64,000 nt of DNA from CAZWUK01 sp964636685 (GTDB lineage Bacteria > Bacillota > Clostridia > Christensenellales > CAG-138), in assembly GCA_964636685.1 (NCBI GenBank), contig CAZWUK010000001.1, forward strand, positions 55,499-119,498, read 5' to 3'. The number at the start of each line of letters is the position of its first letter. The stretch's first letter is position 1. This document shows positions 16,575 through 23,967 of this stretch, piece after piece. The notes beneath the pieces are model-generated. The model ran no database searches, had not been told where the DNA came from, and saw only the letters and a program-made list of their open reading frames with translations. A program made the translations under genes and the position numbers.

Positions 16575-17356
16575 GATTGCTTGGACAGTATCGCGTGGTC
16601 GAGCGCGTGTTTGCAGGGACAATCCGCTTCCGTATCAACATTCTTGATAGCAAGGCGCAATACGGCTTTGAAATCCTCCACGCCCTTGCGCAGAAGCTCC
16701 GGGAATTCCGCCGCGTCGATCTCAACGTCGATGCAGTAGTTGTTGGGCAGGCAGATGTGCGCGTAGCACATGGCAAGCTCTCTGGCAAAGATCGCTTCCG
16801 GCAGCGTCGTCATGCCGATGAGATCAGCGCCCCAGCTGCGGAAAACGCGGTCCTCAAACTGGGTATTGAAGCGCAGCCCCTCGTCCACCACGATCTTGGC
16901 ATGGTCATGTACATGACCGGGTTTGACGATGTTGGCCGCGTCGATGAGCGCTTTTCGCACCACCGGGCAGTAAGCCGGCGTCATGTCCACATGGTAAGCG
17001 TCCGTGGTATTGTCATACATCGAACGCGGATAGCGGCGGGTCATGTCAAAATAATCGTCCGGGATCACAAGATCGCCCAGCGGAATGTCGGGATTGAGGC
17101 AGCCGACGCTGTTGGTGGCAAAAATCTTCTGCACCCCCAGCTCCTTGAACGCCATCATGTTGGCGCGGTACGGGATGCGCGGGACGATGATCTTGTGGTT
17201 GGGCCCGTGCCGCGGCAAAAAGTAAACCGGTACGTTGTCGATGGTGCCCTTGTACATTTCGGAAGAACGCCCGTATTCATTGTCGTGAATGAATACCTCG
17301 GGGTTCTCCAGCAGATCGTAAAATCCGCTTCCGCCAATAATTCCAATCGGTTGCAT
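16571..17356 (-). CDS. MTAP/PNP family nucleoside phosphorylase (Asn variant)
   Basis: This 261-residue protein belongs to the MTAP subgroup of purine nucleoside phosphorylases: GIIGGSGFYDL (phosphate loop) at the N-terminus, FLPRHGPNHKI near 47, RIPYRANMMAFKELG near 60 and ATNSVGC near 81. The purine-recognition aspartate of human MTAP (in ATDYD) aligns with N206 here (PNNYC). In the wider family Asn at this place goes with 6-oxopurines, so inosine, guanosine or methylthioinosine may be the substrate. This is inference from one position. The paralogue two genes upstream keeps Asp. It has an AGGAGG-like RBS and is coupled to the HAD gene. Confidence 0.88.
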   Translation of the reverse strand: MQPIGIIGGSGFYDLLENPEVFIHDNEYGRSSEMYKGTIDNVPVYFLPRHGPNHKIIVPRIPYRANMMAFKELGVQKIFATNSVGCLNPDIPLGDLVIPDDYFDMTRRYPRSMYDNTTDAYHVDMTPAYCPVVRKALIDAANIVKPGHVHDHAKIVVDEGLRFNTQFEDRVFRSWGADLIGMTTLPEAIFARELAMCYAHICLPNNYCIDVEIDAAEFPELLRKGVEDFKAVLRLAIKNVDTEADCPCKHALDHAILSKQS

Positions 17357-17391
17357 GTGTTTCCTCCAAGTATATGTTATTTGTTTAAATC

Positions 17392-18444
17392 TCAGCGGGC
17401 GCCCGTCTTTGGCGGGCAGATCGACCCGCGATCGATCAGCTTCATACTGAACATGGTCTTTTGATAGGCGCCGGTTTCCTCCTCGACGGCTTCGAGCCGT
17501 TCCAAGATCTGCCGGCTTGCAAACCGTGCCAGCGCCGTGCTGTCCAGCTTTAACGTCGAGATTCTGAGCTTTGTAAACATGCGGATGTCGTTCTCGCTCT
17601 CCTCCGTGCCGACAAGGGAAATGTCCTTCCCCGGCTCCAGCCCCCGCGCCTCGAGCGCGTCCAGTACGCCGTCGCAGATGTAGTTGTTTGCGGCAATGAT
17701 TCCTGTGGGCGGCTCCTCCATGTCGAGCAGGGCATTGGTTTCCGTCATGCCGGTTTCGATGCTCCAGGTGCCGCGCCGGATATACTCCGGCCGGAACGGG
17801 ACGCCCGCGCGATCGAGCGCGATCTTATAGCCCGTGATCTTGTCCTGCACGACGCTGACGCCCTGATGTCCTACGATCATGCCGATGCGGGAGTGTCCCG
17901 CGCAGATGAGCTTTTGCACGGCGTTGCCGATCCCGTTGATATTGTCGTTGATAACGCTGTCAGCCGTGCCGGCGGGAAGATCCCGGTCTACGAAGATGAT
18001 GGGCTTGTGCATTCTCTGTATGGGACGGATACACTCGATCAGCGCGTCGTTATCAATGCAGTCCGTAACGCTGATGATGCCGTCAACCAGCCGCGCGATG
18101 GGGCCGGACAAAAACGCGATTTCTTCCTCAGCCATGTTGTCCGTTTCAAACACCATCGCAAAGTACCCGCCGCGTTTCAGTTCGCGGATCGCAACGCTCA
18201 CAAACTCGGAAAAAAACGGGTTCTGAATCGTCGCAACGATGATAACGATCATCTTGCTCTTTCCCTTGACCATGACGCTGGCGTTGTAATTGGGCGTATA
18301 CTGCGCTTTCTCCATGACCGCCAGCACATGCTCGCGCACCTCCGGCTTGACCCATTTGTAGCCGTTGATGACACGCGACACCGTAGCGGTTGACACCTCC
18401 GCCATCCGCGCGATGTCCTTGATGGTAACTGCCTTGTTTCGCAT
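17392..18444 (-). CDS. LacI family transcriptional regulator
   Basis: This 350-residue protein has a classic LacI N-terminal DNA-binding domain (KDIARMAEVSTATVSRVING, then the hinge helix region near 50-60) and a periplasmic-binding-protein-like effector domain with VDRDLPAG and IAANNYICDGVLDALEARG. The gene lies between the two phosphorylase genes in the same direction. A LacI-type operator with a central CG overlaps the start of transcription of the whole locus (19265-19278), so autoregulation and control of nucleoside uptake are likely. The effector is probably a purine nucleoside, base or ribose derivative; this is inferred from context. Confidence 0.9.
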   Translation of the reverse strand: MRNKAVTIKDIARMAEVSTATVSRVINGYKWVKPEVREHVLAVMEKAQYTPNYNASVMVKGKSKMIVIIVATIQNPFFSEFVSVAIRELKRGGYFAMVFETDNMAEEEIAFLSGPIARLVDGIISVTDCIDNDALIECIRPIQRMHKPIIFVDRDLPAGTADSVINDNINGIGNAVQKLICAGHSRIGMIVGHQGVSVVQDKITGYKIALDRAGVPFRPEYIRRGTWSIETGMTETNALLDMEEPPTGIIAANNYICDGVLDALEARGLEPGKDISLVGTEESENDIRMFTKLRISTLKLDSTALARFASRQILERLEAVEEETGAYQKTMFSMKLIDRGSICPPKTGAR

Positions 18445-18472
18445 GGCTCGTTCCCCCGTTTATCTTCTCTCT

Positions 18473-19249
18473 CTATTTGGCAAGAATCGCGTGATCCAAC
18501 GCATGGCTGCATGGGCAGTCGCGTTCCTCGGGCAGATCCCGTATTGCCAGGGAAATGATGTCGGCAAAATCACGTACGCCCTGCTTCAGATGCGTTTGGA
18601 AGACGTCCGATTGGATCGGTTTTCCGATGCAGTCCGTCGGCATGCAGATGTGGGCATAGCACAGAGCGGCTTCTCTTGCCAGCACCGCTTCGGGCATGAT
18701 CGTCATGCCGACAAGATCGGCGCCCCAGCCCTGAAACATCTTCTGCTCGGCGGGCGTATTATAGGAAAGCCCTTCTACCACGACAATGACCGCCTCGTCA
18801 TGCGTCGTGCCCCGATGCACCTTGTGCGACGCGCGAATCAAGGCCTGCCGGATCTCCGGGCAAAACGCGGGCGCCATATCCACATGGTAGGCCACCGGGA
18901 TATCATCATAAAAGGATCTCGGAGACCGGTTCGTAAAATTGATGTAATCGTTTGGAATGACCATATCGCCTACGGCAATCTTTGGATTGATGGAACCTAC
19001 GCTGTTGGTCGCGATGATCTGCTCCACGCCGAGTTCCTTAAATGCCCAAATGTTGGCGCGATAGGGGATTCTCGGGACGATCACCTTATGATTCGGTCCA
19101 TGCCGCGGCAAAAAATAGACGGGCCGTCCGTCGATCTTTCCTTCGAAGATCTCCGTTGACCTGCCGTACTTGTTGTCGTGAATGAACATATGCGGTTGTT
19201 CAAGCATTTCGTACATACCGCTTCCGCCGATGATTCCGATTGGCTTCAT
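18473..19249 (-). CDS. MTAP/PNP family nucleoside phosphorylase (Asp variant)
   Basis: This 258-residue protein is a paralogue of the phosphorylase encoded at 16571-17356 and shares the same core motifs (GIIGGSGMYEM, FLPRHGPNHKV, RIPYRANIWAFKELG, ATNSVGS). At the purine-recognition position it has D206 (PTDC), as in human MTAP, which suggests a 6-aminopurine nucleoside such as 5'-methylthioadenosine or adenosine. The second MTAP aspartate is Ile here, so specificity could be broader. It is the first gene of the locus and lies directly behind the promoter and LacI-type operator. The RBS is GAGGAG. Confidence 0.88.
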   Translation of the reverse strand: MKPIGIIGGSGMYEMLEQPHMFIHDNKYGRSTEIFEGKIDGRPVYFLPRHGPNHKVIVPRIPYRANIWAFKELGVEQIIATNSVGSINPKIAVGDMVIPNDYINFTNRSPRSFYDDIPVAYHVDMAPAFCPEIRQALIRASHKVHRGTTHDEAVIVVVEGLSYNTPAEQKMFQGWGADLVGMTIMPEAVLAREAALCYAHICMPTDCIGKPIQSDVFQTHLKQGVRDFADIISLAIRDLPEERDCPCSHALDHAILAK

Positions 19250-19264
19250 GTCAGTGCTCCTCGC

Positions 19265-19278
19265 TGTAATCGTTTACA
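19265..19278 (-). promoter_or_regulatory. LacI-type operator of the nucleoside locus
   Basis: The 14-bp site TGTAATCGTTTACA is a near-perfect palindrome around a central CG, with one mismatched pair, the usual form of LacI/PurR family operators. It lies just downstream of the -10 box and about 15 bases before the first ATG. Confidence 0.75.
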
Positions 19279-19280
19279 AC

Positions 19281-19309
19281 ATCCTATCGCACTTTTCCCG
19301 GTTTGACAA
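19281..19309 (-). promoter_or_regulatory. Promoter of the purine nucleoside locus
   Basis: On the minus strand TTGTCA (19304-19309) is followed after 17 bases by TAGGAT (19281-19286). The operator sits immediately downstream. The remaining part of the gap up to 19520 is AT-rich and shows no gene. Confidence 0.65.
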
Positions 19310-19524
19310 GCTGAATTTTCTTCAATTCTCACAAATTTTAATGAGATTTGACATTTTTTTAGTCCTTTTCTTCCCCATTTCTTCTTTTTTCAAGCAGTAA
19401 ACGTTTTCAGTATAAATCCGCCAAATTAAATGAAATTGATACAAAATAGACTTGTTTTTATAGAATATCCGCCGCTTTTCCGCCATTGCCGAACAGCCTT
19501 GCACCGTCTTCGCGCAAAGCGCAT

Positions 19525-19545
19525 AAAAAAAGAGGCCGAAGCCTC
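19525..19545 (-). terminator. Terminator of the small unknown gene
   Basis: On the minus strand a GAGGC/GCCTC stem closes a TTCG tetraloop (19532-19545) and is followed by seven T, a typical intrinsic terminator. Confidence 0.85.
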
Positions 19546-19564
19546 CGAAAGCCAGCGCTCTACG

Positions 19565-19798
19565 CTATCTCTTTTTTAAAACCCGCAGCAGCTTTTCTCT
19601 TGCCGCATCCGCTTCCTCGTCTGTGATTCTCTGCCCACAAACATAATCCGCAGCGTCACGCCATTCCCGTGCCGAAAAACGATCCGCAGGTATTTGTTCT
19701 ATCAAACCCGCAACACGGGCTTGCTCCTCGCAGTTCCTCAGGTCTGAAAGATAGGTATATTTCATTCCGCTTTGCAGCAATTCCAGAAGTGATCTCAT
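19565..19798 (-). CDS. Small protein of unknown function beside the recombinase
   Basis: This 77-residue, mostly helical protein is rich in Glu, Arg and Leu. It contains LRNCEEQARVAGLIEQIP and REWRDAADYVCGQRI, and I do not recognise a family. I chose the ATG at 19798 because a GAGGGGG RBS precedes it; an in-frame start at 19819 lies upstream of that RBS and inside the AT-rich inverted-repeat region. It is transcribed in the same direction as the recombinase, from just beyond the inverted repeat, and ends at a good terminator. It may be a passenger or accessory gene of a small mobile unit. Confidence 0.6.
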   Translation of the reverse strand: MRSLLELLQSGMKYTYLSDLRNCEEQARVAGLIEQIPADRFSAREWRDAADYVCGQRITDEEADAAREKLLRVLKKR

Positions 19799-19820
19799 TG
19801 CCGCCCCCTCATCTGGCATA

Positions 19821-19939
19821 TAATGTAGACTTTACCAGCCACATCTCGTATAATGCAATTGTATCGATTTATGTAGAATTGCTTGGCGTGAATTGGCGTT
19901 TTTTGAGTTGTCAAACAGTGGACGATAAAGTCTACATTA
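19821..19939. repeat. 14-bp inverted repeat flanking a 91-bp segment
   Basis: TAATGTAGACTTTA at 19821-19834 is repeated exactly in inverted orientation at 19926-19939. The right arm overlaps the stop codon of the serine recombinase gene. A third related half-site (TTATGTAGAATT, about 19871-19882) lies inside, in the same direction as the left arm. The arrangement fits recombinase subsites or an invertible segment. The enclosed segment carries promoter-like sequences (TATAAT at 19849-19854 on the plus strand; TTGACA on the minus strand near 19905). A tiny MITE is an alternative. Confidence 0.6.
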
Positions 19940-20563
19940 TTTATCACAATTCTGATTAAAATCCGTACTGTTTTTTAATTTGCACCATCGAAGAAACGTG
20001 TCATGCGTCACAGCGAGCTGCTTTGCCGCACTGCGCGCCGAAATTTTTCCTGCGCTCCACAACGGATACAGCTCCCGAAATTGCGGCGGAATCGCCTTGG
20101 TCGGCGCGCCGAACCGCACACCGCGCAGCTTTGCCGCGGCAATGCCCTCCGCCTGTCGCTTTTTGATATTGCGACGCTCTGTTTCCGCAACATAGCTCAA
20201 TATCTGCAATACAAGATCCGATATGAACATTCCGGTCAGATCTTCGTCTTTTTTGGCTCGCGTATCCAGCAGCGGCATATCCAAAACCACGATATTGGCC
20301 TTCTTTTCCTTTGTAATGATCCGCCATTGCTCCAATATCTCCGAATAATTGCGGCCATGCCGGTCGATGGCATGCACCACCACGGTGTCGTTCCGCCGAA
20401 GCCGCAGCAGCATGGCGATGTAGGCGGGACGGTCAAAATTTTTCCCGCTCATCTTATCCAGATAGATCCGATCCATCTTTTCCTCGAATCGCGCCAATGC
20501 GATTTGCTGCCGCTGTTCGTTTTGATCGCGTGAAGAAACGCGCATATATCCATAGCACGCCAT
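19937..20563 (-). CDS. Serine recombinase (resolvase/invertase type)
   Basis: This 208-residue protein has a resolvase domain: YGYMRVSSRDQ at the N-terminus with the catalytic serine at S10, IDRHGRNYSEIL with the active-site arginines near 66-69, and ETERRNIKKRQAEGI at the start of the long E helix. A C-terminal helix-turn-helix (ISARSAAKQLAVTHDTFLRWCK) would bind the site. Size and layout fit Hin/Tn3-type enzymes that recombine short sites. The ATG at 20563 follows a perfect GGAGGAG; a longer frame from 20590 starts inside the RBS region and is less likely. Its stop codon lies within the inverted repeat at 19926-19939. Confidence 0.88.
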   Translation of the reverse strand: MACYGYMRVSSRDQNEQRQQIALARFEEKMDRIYLDKMSGKNFDRPAYIAMLLRLRRNDTVVVHAIDRHGRNYSEILEQWRIITKEKKANIVVLDMPLLDTRAKKDEDLTGMFISDLVLQILSYVAETERRNIKKRQAEGIAAAKLRGVRFGAPTKAIPPQFRELYPLWSAGKISARSAAKQLAVTHDTFLRWCKLKNSTDFNQNCDK

Positions 20564-20655
20564 AAGCTCCTCCAATCGTTTTTCCCTCATTGTAAGAACA
20601 AACGGGCAGCGAGCGCCAATGGTAAATCCTGGAATTTAGATTCCAAATATTTATC

Positions 20656-20684
20656 TTGAAATCATAACTGTTTTATATTAAAAT
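20656..20684 (+). promoter_or_regulatory. Promoter of the MarR-DegV operon
   Basis: TTGAAA (20656-20661) is followed after 17 bases by TAAAAT (20679-20684). Confidence 0.65.
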
Positions 20685-20686
20685 AA

Positions 20687-20698
20687 TTTAAGCTTAAA
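20687..20698 (+). promoter_or_regulatory. Candidate MarR operator
   Basis: TTTAAGCTTAAA is a perfect 12-bp palindrome immediately downstream of the -10 box and at the expected transcription start, a usual place for an autoregulatory MarR site. Confidence 0.55.
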
Positions 20699-20714
20699 AC
20701 AACGGAGGCATTTT

Positions 20715-21170
20715 ATGACCGAACGGCAGCGCAGCGAACTGAACTTATTCTTTGTGGATACCTTTAACAACATCCTCTGTTGGGAGGAACGCGCGCTTTC
20801 TGCGGCAGGCATCAAGGATCTGTCCGTGCGGGAGGTACACACGATTGAGGCTGTGGTGAAGCTTTGGCGTGAATCTCGAAACACCATGTCGCATATCGCC
20901 ACAGCTCTCGGCATTTCCGTAGGCGCGCTGACCACTGCCGTCAACACCCTCATTCGCAAGGGCTACCTCGTCCGCGCCTCGTGTCCGAACGATCGCCGGA
21001 TCGTGTTGGTCGAACCAACGCAGGCGGGTATTGCCGCGGACGACAAGCACAGCCGCTACCATGCCGCCATGATCGAAGGCGTTGGAAAGACCGTATCCGG
21101 CGAAGACTTGGATACGCTCCTGCAATCTTTGGAACAACTCGCCGGTTTTTTCCGGCAATCCGCGACTTAA
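20715..21170 (+). CDS. MarR family transcriptional regulator
   Basis: This 151-residue protein has the winged helix-turn-helix layout of MarR regulators: SVREVHTIEAVVKL, then MSHIATALGISVGALTTAVNTLIRKGYLVR as recognition helix and wing entry, and PNDRRIVLVEPT as the wing. It is followed 18 bases later by a DegV gene. In several Bacillota a MarR protein (FabT) controls fatty acid synthesis, and DegV/FakB proteins carry fatty acids, so a lipid-linked role is possible but not shown. A palindromic site lies in its own promoter. The RBS is GGAGG. Confidence 0.85.
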   Translation: MTERQRSELNLFFVDTFNNILCWEERALSAAGIKDLSVREVHTIEAVVKLWRESRNTMSHIATALGISVGALTTAVNTLIRKGYLVRASCPNDRRIVLVEPTQAGIAADDKHSRYHAAMIEGVGKTVSGEDLDTLLQSLEQLAGFFRQSAT

Positions 21171-21188
21171 CCTGAAAGGAACAACGCA

Positions 21189-22010
21189 ATGACGCACATT
21201 ATAACCGACAGCACAAGCGACCTGACACTATCGCAAGCAGAGGCTTTGGGCGTAACCATGGTATCGCTCAAGGTCGTATTTCCGGACGGCGAATACGAAG
21301 ACAAGCGAGAGCTGACAAACGAACAGTTCTATGAAAAGCTGAAGCGCTCTCCCACGCTTCCAACAACCTCGCTGGTCAACACGGCACGATTTTTGGATCT
21401 GTTCAACGAGCATCCGAACGAAGATCTGCTCGTCGTCACGATCTCCTCGGCGCTTTCCGGAACGTACCAGTCCGCTGTGCTTGCAAAAGAGCAGCTGCAG
21501 CGGGAAAACATCTATATTGTGGACTCCCGCTCCGTATCCATCGGTCTTGCATTGCTGGTTGAAGAGGCCGTGCGCGCAAGAGATGCGGGAATTCCGGCAA
21601 GTCAAATCCAAAAGATGCTGGAAGCATCCGCGCTGCGCCTGAGAATTATGGGAATCGTTGACACGCTGGACTATCTGGTCAAGGGCGGCCGTCTCTCCGG
21701 CTTTCAGGGCCGAGTTGGCAGTCTGCTCGGCATCAAACCGATCATTTCTGTCAATGACGGCGTCGTCAAAAATATCGCAAAGGCAAAGGGCGCCAACGCG
21801 GCGATCAAGCAGGTGGCAGACTATATGCAAACCAGTTCCAATATCGATCCCGCCCGTCCGATTCGTTACGCCCACGCGTGCAATGAAACCGGCGTGGCGC
21901 TGTTGATGCAAAAAACGGGGTTTGGCGCACAGCCGGTTTCCGTTCTCGGAAGCGTCGTCGGTACGCATAGCGGCCCCGGTGTTGTTGCCATCGCCTACTT
22001 TGAAAAATAG
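21189..22010 (+). CDS. DegV family fatty-acid-binding protein
   Basis: This 273-residue protein matches the DegV/FakB family, cytoplasmic proteins that hold a fatty acid for phosphorylation by the FakA kinase. Typical motifs are IITDSTSDL at the N-terminus, LPTTSLVN near residue 57, ISSALSGTYQSA near 84, VDTLDYLVKGGRLSG near 155 and GTHSGPGVVAIAY at the end. Length fits the family. No FakA gene is in the window. It probably forms an operon with the MarR gene. Confidence 0.92.
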   Translation: MTHIITDSTSDLTLSQAEALGVTMVSLKVVFPDGEYEDKRELTNEQFYEKLKRSPTLPTTSLVNTARFLDLFNEHPNEDLLVVTISSALSGTYQSAVLAKEQLQRENIYIVDSRSVSIGLALLVEEAVRARDAGIPASQIQKMLEASALRLRIMGIVDTLDYLVKGGRLSGFQGRVGSLLGIKPIISVNDGVVKNIAKAKGANAAIKQVADYMQTSSNIDPARPIRYAHACNETGVALLMQKTGFGAQPVSVLGSVVGTHSGPGVVAIAYFEK

Positions 22011-22023
22011 CTTGTGATATACA

Positions 22024-22068
22024 AAACCGCCCGCAGGCTTTTGCCCCGCGCGGCGGTTTGTTTTTTTG
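22024..22068. terminator. Terminator after DegV
   Basis: AAACCGCC (22024-22031) pairs with GGCGGTTT (22052-22059), and on the plus strand a GTTTTTTTG run follows. The minus strand has only four T, so it is mainly the DegV terminator. Confidence 0.8.
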
Positions 22069-22076
22069 TTGGTTTT

Positions 22077-23288
22077 TTACCAGAGATCCCAACCGGAAAC
22101 GCCGCATTGTCCGTAAGCGTCCTGTCCGACGGCAACCACTGTGCCGTCAGCGCGCAGTCCCACGGTATGGGTGATCCCGCACGCAACGGCGACGATCTCC
22201 GTCCAGCCCGAAACCTCGCATTTTCCACCGGTCGCGTCCCCGCAGGCAACGCACGTTCCGTCCGCTCTTAAACCCACGGTATGCGTCATCTCCGTATCGA
22301 CCGATACGACGTCCGTCCATGCGGCTGTATCAAGCTGTCCATCGTCGTTCTCGCCCACGGCAAGCACGCCGCCGTCCGTCGTGACCGCCACCGTATGGGT
22401 ATAGCCTGCCGCAGCCGTGACAATCGCGTTCCACCCGGCAGGTTTTTTTTGATTGTGTGCGTAGCGGCCGCAGATACGCACCGTCCCGCCCGCTGTTACG
22501 CCCACCGTATGATACTGTCCGCAGGACACGGAAGCAATATCGCGCCAGGCGCGCACATCCAGCTGATTGGAGCGGTTATCGCCGCAGCCTACAACGCGGC
22601 CCTCCGCCGTCACGCCGACTGTATGCGCGCCGCCTGCCGCAATGGCGACAATATTCTCCCAATCGGATACGTTGCATTGTCCGTAAAGATTATCGCCGGT
22701 CGCCACACACGTGCCGTCTTTGCGCAGTCCCACGGTATGCCCGCCGCCTGCCGCGACCGCAACAATGTCCGTCCAGCCGGATACATCGCATCTGCCGTCG
22801 TCGTTTTTCCCGACAGCGCGCACGGTTCCGTCTGTCATCACCGCTGCGGTATGCCTAGCGCCGGCCGCAATCCGAGTACCCACATAGGCGCGGCAGGCCA
22901 CGTTGCCAAGCATTGTCTGCGCCGGAAGCCACGGTGCGAATCCGTTCACCTGCGCGGACAAGCGCAGCCGTCGCGCATCGCTGTCAAGATATCCGGCAAG
23001 CGCCGCGTACGCATTTCCGGCGCCGTCGATGTCCCCTGCTTGTTCCAGTGTCACCGCCGCTTCATACGCCAGATACCGTTCGTCAACAGGTGTTGCCGTG
23101 GGCAATGCGTCCGTTGGGGATGCGGTCAACTCTGCCTGCGGCTGCGTTTGCTCCGGGGCAGTGCTTTTCTTGCATCCGCCCGCAAGCAACACTGCAACCA
23201 CAGCGACTGCTGCCAGAGTTGCACACAACCAAATGGTATGCTGCATCCCGTATTCTGTCCAATTGCATTGCACTTGTTCTTCTGTCAT
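22077..23288 (-). CDS. Exported RCC1-repeat protein
   Basis: This protein of about 403 residues has a hydrophobic N-terminal segment (about residues 20-37) ending LAGGC, so it is either a lipoprotein with a long n-region or a signal-anchored protein. A Thr/Pro-rich stretch and a helical tetratricopeptide-like piece (LEQAGDIDGAGNAYAALAGYL) follow, then about seven RCC1-type repeats. Each repeat carries a unit such as IVAVAAGGxHTVGLRxDGTCVA and GDNxxGQCNVS, and together they probably form a seven-bladed propeller facing outside. The start at 23288 has an AAGGA RBS and lies ten bases after the upstream gene. Confidence 0.82.
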   Translation of the reverse strand: MTEEQVQCNWTEYGMQHTIWLCATLAAVAVVAVLLAGGCKKSTAPEQTQPQAELTASPTDALPTATPVDERYLAYEAAVTLEQAGDIDGAGNAYAALAGYLDSDARRLRLSAQVNGFAPWLPAQTMLGNVACRAYVGTRIAAGARHTAAVMTDGTVRAVGKNDDGRCDVSGWTDIVAVAAGGGHTVGLRKDGTCVATGDNLYGQCNVSDWENIVAIAAGGAHTVGVTAEGRVVGCGDNRSNQLDVRAWRDIASVSCGQYHTVGVTAGGTVRICGRYAHNQKKPAGWNAIVTAAAGYTHTVAVTTDGGVLAVGENDDGQLDTAAWTDVVSVDTEMTHTVGLRADGTCVACGDATGGKCEVSGWTEIVAVACGITHTVGLRADGTVVAVGQDAYGQCGVSGWDLW

Positions 23289-23298
23289 CAATTTTTCC

Positions 23299-23790
23299 TT
23301 ATCCCGCGATCTCATATATGTTGATTCCGTTTTGCTCTGTCGTAATAAACACCGTTTGTTCCTCCGCCGCAATCTGAAAAACGCCGTCCTCCCGATCCGG
23401 GAACCGAAAATCATAGCCTAAGTGTTCCGGGTAGCCCGTCACCGCGCACACGATCCGTCCGTCTTGGACAAACACCAGTTGCAGCATACCCTCGCTCACG
23501 GTCTGCGGCAGTCTTGCCGATGAAACGCCCATGTACGAAGCCATGTGCTGCCGATCCATGTACGGGGCAAAGGCATATGCGCTCTCCCACGAAAAATCCG
23601 TCAGCGTATTGAGCGTCACGGTTTCCTGCGTCTGCCGTGCGGCGGCGGCTTTGGAAAACGACCGCGCGTGGATCGACGCGGCGGAAAAAGGCCCGAGCAG
23701 CAGCCACGATACGCAGAGCAGCACAAATGCCGCGCCCGCGATCACAAGCGCCGCCCGTGTCTGTTCCGTCAGTCGAAAAAACAACTTCAT
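23299..23790 (-). CDS. Membrane-anchored protein of unknown function, upstream of the RCC1 gene
   Basis: This 163-residue protein has one N-terminal membrane segment (about residues 13-35) and an extracytoplasmic domain with no family I recognise. The end of the domain (GVFQIAAEEQTVFITTEQNGINIYEI) looks like beta-strands. I chose the ATG at 23790; an in-frame TTG at 23808 is possible, and neither has a strong RBS. It is followed after ten bases by the RCC1-repeat gene, so the two probably act together at the cell surface. Confidence 0.65.
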   Translation of the reverse strand: MKLFFRLTEQTRAALVIAGAAFVLLCVSWLLLGPFSAASIHARSFSKAAAARQTQETVTLNTLTDFSWESAYAFAPYMDRQHMASYMGVSSARLPQTVSEGMLQLVFVQDGRIVCAVTGYPEHLGYDFRFPDREDGVFQIAAEEQTVFITTEQNGINIYEIAG

Positions 23791-23930
23791 GCCGCAAGTA
23801 TCCCGCAAAAATCAAATTCCGATGCAGCAGCATCGTGGGTGCATTATATCACGCCTGCCCCCGCTTCGCGTGCTTATGGAGAAACGTTTTCAATTTCTTT
23901 CCTTTCCGCGGATCTCCAAAGCAAAAAGTG

Positions 23931-23939
23931 TGCTACAAT
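23931..23939 (+). promoter_or_regulatory. Extended -10 promoter of the oxidoreductase gene
   Basis: TGC followed by TACAAT (23934-23939) forms an extended -10 element, about 29 bases before the ATG. No good -35 box is seen. Confidence 0.45.
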
Positions 23940-23967
23940 GCAGACAATACTTCACTGGGAGGCAACT

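Noticed and set aside
23545..23967. N-terminal extension of the Gfo/Idh/MocA gene.
   Set aside because: The extension lies antisense to the neighbouring membrane protein gene, and a GGGAGG RBS marks the ATG at 23968.
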